Assembly (NCBI GenBank): GCA_929200255.1
Contig: CAKMYZ010000005.1
Location: forward strand, 113,510 to 177,509
DNA from: an uncultured Alphaproteobacteria bacterium
Lineage (GTDB): Bacteria; Pseudomonadota; Alphaproteobacteria; Rhodobacterales; Rhodobacteraceae
DNA: 64,000 nucleotides
Reading direction: 5' to 3'
The notes beneath the pieces are model-generated. The model had not been told where the DNA came from, ran no database searches, and saw only the letters and a list, made by a program, of their open reading frames with translations. The position numbers and the translations under genes were made by a program. Numbering within the stretch: position 1 is the stretch's first letter; every line of letters starts with the position of its first letter. Shown in pieces: positions 18,638-27,602 of the stretch.

Positions 18638-19824
18638 TGGCGAAGCGACCTTTCCTCTCTCCGCTGAACAAACGGCGATTGCGCAATTTCCGACGCAACA
18701 GGCGTGCATATTGGTCGTTCATCATCTTTTCGGTACTGTTTGGCCTATCGCTGATGGCCGAGTTTGTCGCCAACGACAAACCCATCGCGGTCAGCTATCG
18801 CGGCGAAATCCGTATGCCGATTTTCAGCTTCTATTCTGAGAAAGATTTTGGTGGCGATTTCCCAACCGAGGCGGGCTATGGCGAAGTTGAGGTGGATTGC
18901 CTGATTGTCACCGGCGGGTTGGATGCCTGTTTCAACACACCAGAAGAGCTGATCGCCGCGGTTGCGGCAGGTGAGACGCTGGAGGGCGACTTTGCGAAGG
19001 GCTGGATGCTTTGGCCGGTTATTCCTTATTCCTACAACACCATCGTTGATGTGCGTGGCGTAGCACCGGCACCCCCAAGCGCCGAGAACTGGCTAGGCAC
19101 CGATGACACCAAACGTGATGTTGTTGCCCGTGTCATTTATGGTTTCCGCTTATCTGTGACCTTTGCGTTGACCGTCACTGTCGCCGCCTCCCTTATCGGG
19201 ATCATCGCTGGTGCTGTGCAGGGCTATTTTGGTGGCTGGATTGACCTGATCTTCCAGCGCATCATCGAGATTTGGACCGGAATTCCCTCGCTCTACGTCA
19301 TCATCATTCTCTTCGCGATTTTGGGGCGCAGTTACTGGCTCCTTGTTTTTCTCACAGTGCTGTTTGGCTGGCCCGCCCTTGTGGGGCTCGTCCGGGCTGA
19401 ATTTCTGCGCGCCCGCAATCTGGAGTACGTGCGTGCCGCCAAGGCACTGGGCGTGCGTGATCGCACGATCATGTTCCGGCATATGCTGCCCAATGCGATG
19501 GTGGCAACGCTGACGATGCTACCCTTTTTGGTCACCGGTGCGATTAGCGGTCTGGCGATACTGGATTTCCTGGGCTTTGGCCTGCCGTCCTCGGCCCCGT
19601 CTTTGGGTGAAATGACCTTTCAGGCAAAACAGAACCTGCAGGCCCCGTGGCTGGGGTTCACGGCCTTTTTCACCTTTGCGGTGATGCTGTCGCTGTTGGT
19701 CTTTATCTTTGAGGGTGTCCGTGATGCCTTCGATCCGCGCAAGACCTTTGTGGCAGATGGCGGTGTGATCGCAGATGATGATATCTTCGCGCAAGCCGCC
19801 GTAGCAGAGACAGATCGCAAATGA
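18637..19824 (+). CDS. yejE: Peptide ABC transporter permease YejE
   Basis: A 395-residue permease of the DppC type. The N-terminal cytoplasmic part (SPLNKRRLRNFRRNRRAYWS) precedes TM1, then comes a large periplasmic loop (about 50-165) typical of YejE, and the core with FGFRLSVTFALTV and the EAA loop RAAKALGVRDRTIMFRHMLP. It forms a heterodimer with YejB. The stop overlaps the ATG of yejF (ATGA). Confidence 0.93.
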   Translation: MAKRPFLSPLNKRRLRNFRRNRRAYWSFIIFSVLFGLSLMAEFVANDKPIAVSYRGEIRMPIFSFYSEKDFGGDFPTEAGYGEVEVDCLIVTGGLDACFNTPEELIAAVAAGETLEGDFAKGWMLWPVIPYSYNTIVDVRGVAPAPPSAENWLGTDDTKRDVVARVIYGFRLSVTFALTVTVAASLIGIIAGAVQGYFGGWIDLIFQRIIEIWTGIPSLYVIIILFAILGRSYWLLVFLTVLFGWPALVGLVRAEFLRARNLEYVRAAKALGVRDRTIMFRHMLPNAMVATLTMLPFLVTGAISGLAILDFLGFGLPSSAPSLGEMTFQAKQNLQAPWLGFTAFFTFAVMLSLLVFIFEGVRDAFDPRKTFVADGGVIADDDIFAQAAVAETDRK

Positions 19825-21419
19825 GCAAAACCGTCCTTGATGTCAAAGATCTGCGCGTCGCCTTCCGCCAGGACGGCAACACTACGCATGCCGTGCGCGG
19901 CGTATCCTTCACCGTGAACCGGGGTGAGACAGTGGCACTGGTTGGTGAGAGCGGATCAGGCAAATCCGTAACCGCGTTGTCCACGGTGCAGCTGCTGGAT
20001 GACAGCGCGGTGATGGCCGGGTCCATCACATACGAAGGTGCCGAGATGGTCGGTGTGGATGAGGCAGAGCTGCGCCGCGTGCGCGGCAATGACATCAGCT
20101 TTATCTTCCAAGAGCCGATGACATCGCTCAACCCGTTGCACACCATTGAAAAGCAGTTGGCCGAGAGCATCGAGCTGCACTCCGGTTTGCGCGGTGCCGC
20201 TGTTGCGAACCGTATTGTGCAACTGCTGCACCGGGTCGGCATCCGTGACGCGGAAAGCCGTCTTGGCGCGTACCCTCACCAGCTTTCCGGCGGGCAACGC
20301 CAGCGCGTGATGATCGCGATGGCGCTGGCGAATGGTCCGGAGCTGTTGATCGCGGATGAGCCGACGACGGCGCTGGATGTGACTATTCAAGCCCAGATTC
20401 TGGAACTATTGGCGGAATTGAAGCGCGATGACGGCATGTCGATGCTTTTTATTACCCACGACCTGACCATCGTGCGCAAGATCGCCGACCGGGTCTGCGT
20501 GATGAAAGATGGTGAGATTGTCGAAAGCGGCCCCACGCATGAGATATTCGCCAATCCACAGCACCCCTATACCCAGATGCTTTTGGCAGCTGAAAGCAGC
20601 GGCGTCCCTGCGCCTGTCGAAAACACGGCCCCGGTTGTGTTGGAAACCAATGGTGCGCGCATCTGGTTCCCAATCCAGCGAGGCCTGCTCAAACGCACGG
20701 TGGGGCATGTGAAGGCGGTCAACGATGCCACCCTGACCGTTCGGGCAGGCGAGACGCTGGGTGTGGTTGGTGAAAGTGGCTCTGGCAAGACAACACTGGC
20801 CCTTGCCGTGATGCGGTTGATCCGGTCAGAAGGGCGTATTGCGTTTCAGAATGCCGACATTCATCACCTCGACCAGCGTCAGATGCGCCCTTTGCGCAGC
20901 GACATGCAGATCGTGTTTCAGGATCCATATGGCTCGCTCAGCCCACGCATGACGGTAGAAGACATCATCGCGGAGGGGCTTGGCGTGCATGGCGTTGCAC
21001 CGGGCCGCGACAAGCGCGAGATGGTGGGTGAGATTATGGGCGAAGTGGGCCTTGATCCGTCACTGATGGACCGCTATCCGCATGAATTTTCCGGCGGCCA
21101 GCGTCAGCGTATCGCGATTGCGCGCGCAATGATCCTGCGCCCCAAGCTGCTGATTCTGGATGAGCCGACCAGCGCGCTTGATATGACGGTGCAGGTGCAG
21201 ATTGTGCAGCTGTTGCGCGATTTACAGCAAAAATATGGACTGGCCTATCTGTTCATCAGCCATGACCTGAAGGTCGTGCGCGCGTTGTCGCATAAGGTGA
21301 TGGTGATGAAGCAGGGCGACGTTGTAGAGGCGGGCGAGGCCAATGTGATCTTTGATGCGCCGCAGAACGCCTACACCCGCGCGCTGATGGCCGCGGCGTT
21401 TGAAGGTAAGGTCGCCTAG
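19821..21419 (+). CDS. yejF: Peptide ABC transporter ATPase YejF, tandem ABC domains
   Basis: A 532-residue protein with two complete ABC ATPase halves driving YejABE. Walker A GESGSGKS is near residue 40 and GESGSGKT near 319; signatures LSGGQRQRV and FSGGQRQRI, and Walker B LLIADEP and LLILDEP, are all intact, so both sites should bind ATP. The linker between halves (about 255-275) is proline/valine rich. The stop overlaps that of the convergent anti-sigma gene by 4 bp. Confidence 0.95.
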   Translation: MSKTVLDVKDLRVAFRQDGNTTHAVRGVSFTVNRGETVALVGESGSGKSVTALSTVQLLDDSAVMAGSITYEGAEMVGVDEAELRRVRGNDISFIFQEPMTSLNPLHTIEKQLAESIELHSGLRGAAVANRIVQLLHRVGIRDAESRLGAYPHQLSGGQRQRVMIAMALANGPELLIADEPTTALDVTIQAQILELLAELKRDDGMSMLFITHDLTIVRKIADRVCVMKDGEIVESGPTHEIFANPQHPYTQMLLAAESSGVPAPVENTAPVVLETNGARIWFPIQRGLLKRTVGHVKAVNDATLTVRAGETLGVVGESGSGKTTLALAVMRLIRSEGRIAFQNADIHHLDQRQMRPLRSDMQIVFQDPYGSLSPRMTVEDIIAEGLGVHGVAPGRDKREMVGEIMGEVGLDPSLMDRYPHEFSGGQRQRIAIARAMILRPKLLILDEPTSALDMTVQVQIVQLLRDLQQKYGLAYLFISHDLKVVRALSHKVMVMKQGDVVEAGEANVIFDAPQNAYTRALMAAAFEGKVA

Positions 21420-22189
21420 ATTTCTTGTGCCGCCGCCGCCGCGATATCGGGCAGTTCGGCTCTGCCGCTGTCACCGATCACGACATATTGGGCGTTGCCT
21501 GCCCGCCATGAGACAAAATCAAACCCCTTGATTGTCCGTTCATTGAATGTGGGGGGCGTCGTTTTCGTGCTGTTGCTTTGTTGCAGGCAGAGGGCGACAA
21601 TCGCCCCGGTTGCGTCACGGTACATCAATTGAGCAACCGGTTTGCCGTTGGCGACCAGCAGCCGCCCACCTTCGAAGGCCAGATCAAACCCGGACAGGTC
21701 GGGAATTGTGAAGCTGGTGCCGGTTCTTCTGCCCAACCAGGTTTCGATATAGTCCGCCTTATCAGCGCCAACCTCAACCAGATGCTCGCCGTCACTGGCG
21801 TAGACGGCGTGATAGTCGGCGATGTCAGCCAGCCAGCCAGCGGTCACAGCAGGTGCGGTCTGACCTTTGAGCGCATAGCCACCAAGACCGCCCAGGGCAA
21901 AGACGACGGCCGCCGCAGCCAATGTCGCCCAGATGGGACGCACCGGCGCAGCGGCGGGCGCTGGTGCCTGTAAAGGGGTCGCTTTGATCTGCTGGGCAAG
22001 GGTGAATGGTACGGGGGCCGCCAGTTGCGCGTCGAATTGTTCGCGTGCAGTCGCATCGGCCTGCATCATTGCGTCCAGCATGGCCTGTGCCTGCGGATCG
22101 CTGGCCAGCTGCGCTTCGACCGCTTCGGCCTCTGTTCCGTCCAATTCGCCATCCAGATAGGCGCTGAGTTTCGCCAAGAAGTCCGTCAT
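21416..22189 (-). CDS. Anti-sigma factor, single membrane span
   Basis: A 257-residue membrane protein. The N-terminal 60 residues (LAKLSAYLDGELDGTEAEAV) match the cytoplasmic anti-sigma domain found in RskA-like proteins, without the HxxxCxxC zinc site of ZAS-type factors. A single span lies at about 86-106 (WATLAAAAVVFALGGLGGYAL), and the rest is periplasmic and may sense the signal. Its ATG overlaps the stop of the ECF sigma gene, the usual genetic coupling that keeps the two proteins in balance. Release is probably by proteolysis or a conformational change; the signal is unknown. Confidence 0.8.
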   Translation of the reverse strand: MTDFLAKLSAYLDGELDGTEAEAVEAQLASDPQAQAMLDAMMQADATAREQFDAQLAAPVPFTLAQQIKATPLQAPAPAAAPVRPIWATLAAAAVVFALGGLGGYALKGQTAPAVTAGWLADIADYHAVYASDGEHLVEVGADKADYIETWLGRRTGTSFTIPDLSGFDLAFEGGRLLVANGKPVAQLMYRDATGAIVALCLQQSNSTKTTPPTFNERTIKGFDFVSWRAGNAQYVVIGDSGRAELPDIAAAAAQEI

Positions 22190-22692
22190 TTCACCACCTG
22201 TTCCACGTCTGACAGGCTTGAGATCAAGAGCTTCCGGGCCCGGTGAATGCGGCTCATTACGGTGCCGATTGGTATGCTCAGCAGTTCCGCCACCTCGCGA
22301 TAGCTGTAGCCTTCGGCGCAGACCAACAACAGTGGTTGCGCCAGGTCTTGATCAAGGTTTTCGACCTTTCCCCGGACCTGCCGGGCGGTCAGATCATCGG
22401 CTGCTGTGTCTTCGGTGCGCAGCTCTGCCGCCTCTTCGGCAGGGATTTGCCCTTCGCCCTGCCGGGTTTTACGCCTGCGTATTTCGCTGATCCACATGTT
22501 GCGCAGGATGCGAAACATCCAGCGGTCCAGCGGCTGGGCCGGATCATATTGCTCCCATTTCTGGAGCGCAGCAGCGCAGGCGTCTTGCAACAGATCATCG
22601 GCATCAGGGCCAGAGCGTGTCAGGCTCAATGCAAAACGGCGCAGGCGCGGCAGCAGGCCAATCAATTCAGTTTTGAACTGGTCCGGGGTCAT
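22186..22692 (-). CDS. ECF-family RNA polymerase sigma factor
   Basis: A 168-residue sigma-70 protein with only regions 2 and 4. Region 2 includes LTRSGPDADDLLQDACAAAL and the -10 recognition helix RWMFRILRNMWISEIRRRK; region 4 has YSYREVAELLSIPIGTVMSR. ATG 22692 (MTPDQFKTELIGLLPRLRRF) fits the family start; the frame continues upstream to 22977 but lacks sigma homology there. It is held by the membrane anti-sigma factor encoded immediately downstream and probably controls an envelope or stress regulon. Confidence 0.92.
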   Translation of the reverse strand: MTPDQFKTELIGLLPRLRRFALSLTRSGPDADDLLQDACAAALQKWEQYDPAQPLDRWMFRILRNMWISEIRRRKTRQGEGQIPAEEAAELRTEDTAADDLTARQVRGKVENLDQDLAQPLLLVCAEGYSYREVAELLSIPIGTVMSRIHRARKLLISSLSDVEQVVK

Positions 22693-22876
22693 CGCCACCG
22701 CTTTGCTAAGGGTCAGATCGACGCAGGGGCGCCCGTGCGTCACATGCACTTTCCTGCACAATGATGAGGATTTTGAAGCGATTTGCAACGCGCTTTGCGC
22801 GGGAAACGGCTGATGCCACAGTGCAGGGCGGGGCAGATGCACATTGCCGAGCAAGACAACACCTCCTCTGAACTGA

Positions 22877-23059
22877 TTAATTGGCGATAGGCCACACAGC
22901 GCCAAGGCCGTCGCCAGTTGTATCACCCAGAGCGGTACCACCCGCCCAAAGATAAAGCGGTGAGCCATCCTTGTCATCGGAATTGCTGTAGGACTGCGCT
23001 AAGGTTTTGTCACTTGCGGCAACAAGCAAGGCAAGGGTGGCAGTGGCAATCAGTCTCAT
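22877..23059 (-). CDS. Small exported peptide upstream of the ECF sigma gene
   Basis: A 60-residue ORF starting at 23059 with GGAG 8 bases upstream. It has a clear signal peptide (MRLIATATLALLVAASDKTLAQ, split after AQ), leaving about 38 residues rich in Asp, Gly and Ser (SYSNSDDKDGSPLYLWAGGT). No known family is recognisable to me. It precedes the sigma gene on the same strand with a 184-bp gap and a candidate ECF promoter in front of it, so it may be the main target of the sigma factor or a signal-sensing partner. Confidence 0.6.
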   Translation of the reverse strand: MRLIATATLALLVAASDKTLAQSYSNSDDKDGSPLYLWAGGTALGDTTGDGLGAVWPIAN

Positions 23060-23116
23060 GCGCGGGGCTCCGGATGCGTTGATTTTGCAAGCGGCGTGAT
23101 TGCCGCCCTTGCATGG

Positions 23117-23145
23117 GTTACGCATGAATAGCCGGGTTTATTCCC
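23117..23145 (-). promoter_or_regulatory. Candidate ECF-type promoter
   Basis: On the minus strand GGGAAT (23145-23140) is followed after 17 bases by CGTAAC (23122-23117), a GGAA-type -35 and CGT-type -10 as used by many ECF sigma factors. It lies about 58 bp before the ATG of the small exported peptide, which precedes the ECF sigma gene, consistent with autoregulation. Pattern-matching only. Confidence 0.35.
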
Positions 23146-23170
23146 GATGAAACGCGACTTGCCTTTGTGA

Positions 23171-24664
23171 CTAGCTGTCCGAGCCAATCATAAAGCAGGT
23201 CGTTCCGCGGGCTTGAAGCCTGCGGCAGGCCAGATCGGCCCCTTCACGGGTCAGCCCCATGAAGTTGGCGTCAAACCCACCCGAGCGTTGCACAACGCGG
23301 CGCAATGACCCGTCGAGCGCGCTCATCTCGTTCAAAGCCACCCGCAAGAGGACCCGTTCGGCGTCATAGCGGGTGTTGTAGCGTCCGACGTTTACACCCC
23401 AATGCCGCCCACCGGATGTGGATATCCGGGTGACGATTTCGGGGCCGATGTTGATAGATGGGGCCGGGGCTGCCGCGATGACGGTTTCGCCCGGTACCGG
23501 CCGTGCAACTGGTACAACTGTTGGGGCGGCGGCAGCAATCTGGACCGGTTCTTCGGTCACATCAGCAAGCGCTTCGGCAAGGGCGGCGTCAACGGCCTCG
23601 GCCACAACGGCGTTGATGATTTCGGGGTCAACTGCGGGTACGGGCGCCGGGGCAGGCTCTGCTGCTGCGACCACGATCTCTGCGGGTGCCGGTTCTGCTG
23701 TGGGCCGCATCACGGGCCGAATGCTGCGCGTCACAAGGCCACTGACACGGACGATCTTGCCAGGATTGCCTACGGTGCCTGTTGAGGGGGCACTTGTCAG
23801 CATGGCCGCTGGCGGATTGGGCCGCCGGATTGTCGCGCGCGATGGAGCACGGTTAAAGCCCATATCCATCAGCTCTGTAATCCGCGCGTTGCGTGCCGAT
23901 GTGGATGAACCGCCAAAGACAGTTGCAATAATGCGTTCCTGCCCGCGCTGGGCAGAGGCCACGAGGTTGAAGCCCGCCGCATTGGTATAACCGGTCTTGA
24001 TGCCATCGCCGCCTTCATAGCTGTCCAACCAGCGACGGTTGGTGTGGCGCACGGTCGCGATGCCCGCATCGGCAGAGCGACGCGAAAAGAGGTTATAATA
24101 CTGCGGGAAGTCATAGATCACATGCCGTCCCAGCACCGACATATCGCGCGCGGTCGACAAATGGCCCGATTGTGTCAGGCCATGTGCGTTGCGGAAATTG
24201 GTGTTGCGCATACCCATGGCCCGCGCAGTACGGTTCATACGGGTGGCAAAGGCCGCTTCGGAGCCCGAGATCGCCTCACCAATCGCTGTTGCTGCATCAT
24301 TGGCGGATTTTACGGCGGCAGCCCGCAGCAGGAAACGCAGCCGGATCGTCTGACCGGCGCGCAAACCAAGTCGGGAGGGGGGCTCTGATGCGGCAAGGCG
24401 GCTGATCGTGACGGGTGTATCGAGTGTGATCTCTCCGCGCTCGATGGCCTGAAATGCCACGTAGAGTGTCATCATCTTGGTGAGCGATGCAGGGTGCAAC
24501 TCTGTATCGGCGTTGCGCGAATGCAGGACTTCACCTGTGCGCGCGTCCATCACCATGGCCGCATAAGGGGCTGCACCAGCGCGGATCGGCGCAAGCAGCA
24601 AAGATACCATCAATACGAATAGAAATAGCCCCTGGAGGGCCCACTGTCCCGGACGACTTGTCAC
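23171..24664 (-). CDS. D-alanyl-D-alanine carboxypeptidase with SPOR domain
   Basis: A 497-residue penicillin-binding protein of the DacA/DacF group, trimming the terminal D-Ala of peptidoglycan stem peptides. After a signal peptide (to about A31) the three catalytic motifs are intact: S60-L-T-K63, S120-A-N, K223-T-G. A long Ala/Pro/Val-rich linker (about 330-415) leads to a C-terminal SPOR domain (418-495) that binds denuded glycan at the division site. The SPOR fusion suggests a role in septal peptidoglycan turnover. It lies upstream of the small exported peptide on the same strand with a gap of about 110 bp and is probably a separate unit. Confidence 0.9.
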   Translation of the reverse strand: MTSRPGQWALQGLFLFVLMVSLLLAPIRAGAAPYAAMVMDARTGEVLHSRNADTELHPASLTKMMTLYVAFQAIERGEITLDTPVTISRLAASEPPSRLGLRAGQTIRLRFLLRAAAVKSANDAATAIGEAISGSEAAFATRMNRTARAMGMRNTNFRNAHGLTQSGHLSTARDMSVLGRHVIYDFPQYYNLFSRRSADAGIATVRHTNRRWLDSYEGGDGIKTGYTNAAGFNLVASAQRGQERIIATVFGGSSTSARNARITELMDMGFNRAPSRATIRRPNPPAAMLTSAPSTGTVGNPGKIVRVSGLVTRSIRPVMRPTAEPAPAEIVVAAAEPAPAPVPAVDPEIINAVVAEAVDAALAEALADVTEEPVQIAAAAPTVVPVARPVPGETVIAAAPAPSINIGPEIVTRISTSGGRHWGVNVGRYNTRYDAERVLLRVALNEMSALDGSLRRVVQRSGGFDANFMGLTREGADLACRRLQARGTTCFMIGSDS

Positions 24665-24965
24665 GTCGCTTGCCTCTTTTTTACTGCCTCTGACCCCGGA
24701 TTTTTCCGGTGGTCTTATTGTTATGAAGGGAGGCTAACATAGGTTGGAATTTCAGAAAATACCCCAATTTCAAAGACTTTGCGGGTGTTTATCATCTTGT
24801 GAGTCTATATCTTGTGGTGATTTTATGGTGATCCCCTATATGGGCCAGTTTTTCACGATTGTGGCGGGCGTCAGCTTTGTTCAAAGACGGGGTTTTCATG
24901 CTGAACCTGTGCCTTATATATTACGCCTAGCACACCAAGGCGGAATGATGCAGGCTCAGGTTCAT
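24665..24965. other. Intergenic region between the carboxypeptidase and clpS
   Basis: About 300 bp between divergently transcribed genes, noticeably richer in A and T than its surroundings (for example TATATCTTGTGGTGATTTTA near 24810). It must hold both promoters. The clpS frame is open upstream to 24744, but that translation lacks ClpS character, so I treat it as non-coding. I see no RNA gene or repeat in it. Confidence 0.5.
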
Positions 24966-25289
24966 ATGATGGCGGACAAAGAAGGGGGCAGCGACAGTGA
25001 TGTTGGGGTTGCTCTTGAGACGAAGCCAAAGACCAAACGCCCACCGATGTATAAGGTGATGATTTTGAACGACGACTTCACCCCGATGGAGTTTGTCGTG
25101 CATGTTCTGGAGCGCTTTTTTGGGCTGTCCCATGCGCAAGCCTTTGAGTTGATGCTGACAGTCCACAAAAAAGGTCTCGCGGTTGTTGGTGTCTTCAGTC
25201 ATGAAATCGCCGAGACCAAGGTTGCTCAGGTGATGGATTTCGCGCAACGCCACCAGCATCCGCTGCAATGTACCATGGAGAAAGAGTAG
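24966..25289 (+). CDS. clpS: ATP-dependent Clp protease adaptor ClpS
   Basis: A 107-residue N-degron adaptor that hands proteins with bulky N-terminal residues to ClpAP. The ClpS core is complete: [46 protein letters not shown] and [10 protein letters not shown], with the N-end pocket residues ND and the H-K pair. The N-terminal tail is acidic and disordered. Starts at 24945, 24948 and 24966 are all possible; 24966 has AGG 6 bases upstream. An RsmC-like methyltransferase follows after 25 bp. clpA is not adjacent. Confidence 0.92.
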   Translation: MMADKEGGSDSDVGVALETKPKTKRPPMYKVMILNDDFTPMEFVVHVLERFFGLSHAQAFELMLTVHKKGLAVVGVFSHEIAETKVAQVMDFAQRHQHPLQCTMEKE

Positions 25290-25314
25290 CGCCTTTCGCG
25301 CTGTTCGTCCCGCT

Positions 25315-26286
25315 ATGTCCCAATCCCGCCTCAGCACCGCCATTGCAGATGGCCTGATCTCGTTGCCTGATGGTGCGGTGACGATTATGCGCCCGTCGGC
25401 GTCCTACGACGTTTCCGCACTGCCCCGCGATAGGGTTCAGATTGTACAGGGGTTCTACCCCGATGCGGTGGCCTGGCAGAGTGCGGGTTACGCGACCTCT
25501 CAGGAATTGAACCGTTCCGCAGTTGCAATTGTTGTGGTGCCGCGTGCCAAGGCATTGGCGCGTGCGATGATTGCCGAAGCCTGTGCCCAAGCCGATTTTG
25601 TGATTGTGGATGGTCAAAAAACCGAGGGCGTCGACAGCCATTTCAAGGCCTGCCGCAAGGCGCTGGGCGATCTGCCGTCGCTGACCAAGGCGCATGGGCG
25701 CATCTTCTGGTTCGATGCCAGTGATGCTTTTGCCGATTGGACGGGACCTGCACCACAACAGGGTGCACATGGATATTTCACGACGGCAGGCGTGTTCTCT
25801 GATGGGGCTGTTGACGCAGGTTCCGCCCTGCTGGCAGAGGCATTGCCCGCCAAATTGCCTGCACGCATGGCCGATCTGGGTGCTGGATGGGGATATCTGG
25901 CGGCCCCGGTGTTGGAGCGGGCAGGCGTTCGGTCGCTTGACCTGATCGAGGCGGAGGCTTTGTCGCTGGGGTGCGCCAAATTGAACGTCACCGACGAACG
26001 GGTGTCGTTTCATTGGGCCGATGCGACACGCTTTGTGCCTGACGCTGCCTATGATGGTATCGTCATGAACCCGCCGTTTCATACCAGCCGTGCGTCTGAT
26101 CCGTCGCTGGGTCGTGCCTTTATTCAGGCCGCTGCCCGCCTGCTGACCCCCAATGGCAAGCTATGGATGGTTGCGAACCGCCATTTGCCGTATGAAGCCA
26201 CGATGACCGAGTGCTTCCGCAATGTTGACACGATCGCGGGCAATGGTGCCTTCAAGGTATTCCACGCCAACAAACCACAGCGCTAA
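25315..26286 (+). CDS. rsmC: RsmC-like class I SAM methyltransferase
   Basis: A 323-residue protein with the two-lobed layout of the 16S rRNA m2G1207 methyltransferase RsmC. The N-terminal lobe (about 1-175) is a degenerate methyltransferase copy; the C-terminal lobe has the SAM motif MADLGAGWGYLA (about 183-194) and the base-flipping NPPFH motif in IVMNPPFHTS. It acts on guanine N2 in rRNA if the assignment is right; RlmG is the alternative. It sits between clpS and an SDR gene on the same strand, with 25-bp gaps on both sides. Confidence 0.8.
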   Translation: MSQSRLSTAIADGLISLPDGAVTIMRPSASYDVSALPRDRVQIVQGFYPDAVAWQSAGYATSQELNRSAVAIVVVPRAKALARAMIAEACAQADFVIVDGQKTEGVDSHFKACRKALGDLPSLTKAHGRIFWFDASDAFADWTGPAPQQGAHGYFTTAGVFSDGAVDAGSALLAEALPAKLPARMADLGAGWGYLAAPVLERAGVRSLDLIEAEALSLGCAKLNVTDERVSFHWADATRFVPDAAYDGIVMNPPFHTSRASDPSLGRAFIQAAARLLTPNGKLWMVANRHLPYEATMTECFRNVDTIAGNGAFKVFHANKPQR

Positions 26287-26311
26287 GATCCCTGCCAAGG
26301 AGACCTCTCCC

Positions 26312-27115
26312 ATGTCCTTTTCCATTTCCGGCAAGACGGCTATTGTCACTGGCGCTGCTAACGGTGTTGGCCTCGCGATTGGGCGGCATTTTGTCCAGAT
26401 GGGTGCAAATGTGGTCTTTGCCGATATGGACGAAAAGAAGCTGTGCCATGAAATGGGCGAAGACGCGCAGAAAGAAGAGAACGTGCATACATTCTCTGGC
26501 GATCTGCGCAAGAAGCTGACAATTGCCAATCTGTTGTCTGCGACAATCGATGCTTTTGATCGTGTGGATATTCTGGTGAATGCCTCCCGTCAGGTGATGA
26601 CAACCGACCCGCTTGATCCCGACGACAACACTGTTGAGGAACTGCTCCAGCAAAACACAATGACCGCGCTACGCGTCAGCCAGGCTGTGGCGCGCAGGAT
26701 GATCAAACAGGCAGATGGTGGAACAAGCGGATCGCTTGGATCGATCGTCAACCTGTCGTCCATCGCGGCCCGTCGCGCACATCCTGAATTGCTGGCCTAT
26801 TCGGTGAGCTCTGCCGCATTGGACCAGATGACACGCGCGATGGCCGTTGCGCTTGCCCCGAATGGTATCCGGGTCAATGCGGTGGCGTTTGGCAGCGTGA
26901 TGAGTGCGAGCCTCAAGGGATCGTTGAAAGATCACGACACGATGCGCGAAGCCATTGTTGACAGCACCCCCCTGCAACGGATCGCAAGCCCCGGCGAAGT
27001 GTCTGATGCCGTCCAGTACCTCGCTTCAGATGCATCCGCCTTTGTGACCGGCCAGATCATCACGGTTGATGGCGGGCGCACATTGATTGATCCCGCCGCC
27101 GTCTCGGCGCACTGA
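26312..27115 (+). CDS. SDR-fold protein lacking the catalytic lysine
   Basis: A 267-residue short-chain dehydrogenase fold. The start at 26312 follows AAGGAGA. The cofactor motif TGAANGVG is at 13-20 and the C-terminal VTGQIITVDGGRTLI is intact. The active site is not: the family YxxxK reads Y163-S-V-S-S167 (codons TAT TCG GTG AGC TCT), so the proton-relay Lys is Ser, and the NNAG loop reads VNASR. The catalytic Ser (149/150) and Tyr remain. It may bind NAD(P) with little or altered catalysis. It is 25 bp after the methyltransferase and converges on a lipoprotein gene. Confidence 0.85.
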   Translation: MSFSISGKTAIVTGAANGVGLAIGRHFVQMGANVVFADMDEKKLCHEMGEDAQKEENVHTFSGDLRKKLTIANLLSATIDAFDRVDILVNASRQVMTTDPLDPDDNTVEELLQQNTMTALRVSQAVARRMIKQADGGTSGSLGSIVNLSSIAARRAHPELLAYSVSSAALDQMTRAMAVALAPNGIRVNAVAFGSVMSASLKGSLKDHDTMREAIVDSTPLQRIASPGEVSDAVQYLASDASAFVTGQIITVDGGRTLIDPAAVSAH

Positions 27116-27502
27116 TTATTCAGGGTGAACCCTGATGCACTGTGCAACCGCCTGATTTGAGGTCGCCTGCAATTGCCCATAGCGTTCCTGAAGTGATGCC
27201 AGTTTTGCACGTTCGGCATTCAGATCAATGGCCATTGGCACTGTTGACGTGAACGTCTGTGTTTCTGTGCAGGGGAATGTGAATTCGTCACCATCCGGTG
27301 TACTGCCAGAGCAACGGGTGTCTATCGTGCGGACCTGCTGCCGTTCTGCAAGCGCGTAGCCGCGGGCGATGTTGCCTTCGGTCTCTGCAATGAGACTGCC
27401 GAGAATGCGTGTCTCTCGGGTCACGTCGTTGATGCATTGCTCGCGCGGGGTTGCGCATGCGGTGAGGGCCACCAAGGGCAATACAATAAGGGCAGGGCGC
27501 AT
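27116..27502 (-). CDS. Small lipoprotein, unknown function
   Basis: A 128-residue protein beginning MRPALIVLPLVALTACATPR, a type II signal peptide with lipobox LTAC (Cys at residue 14), so it should be anchored to the outer or inner membrane. ATG 27502 has GGAGAG upstream. The mature part has four further cysteines (about residues 21, 63, 75 and 122), probably two disulfides, and a helical segment ending AKLASLQERYGQLQATS. I do not recognise the family. Its stop abuts that of the convergent SDR gene. Confidence 0.75.
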   Translation of the reverse strand: MRPALIVLPLVALTACATPREQCINDVTRETRILGSLIAETEGNIARGYALAERQQVRTIDTRCSGSTPDGDEFTFPCTETQTFTSTVPMAIDLNAERAKLASLQERYGQLQATSNQAVAQCIRVHPE

Positions 27503-27602
27503 GGCATCTCTCCGGTTTTGATCTGGATCATCGTTTTGTCTTCGGTATAGGTGCATAAAGGCATAAGACACATGCTATTCAATATCAGGGGCAAGACGAC
27601 GT

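Noticed and set aside
22693..22977. Extension of the ECF sigma frame to 22977
   Set aside because: No sigma homology before MTPDQFKTEL; the extension overlaps the small exported peptide gene in another frame.
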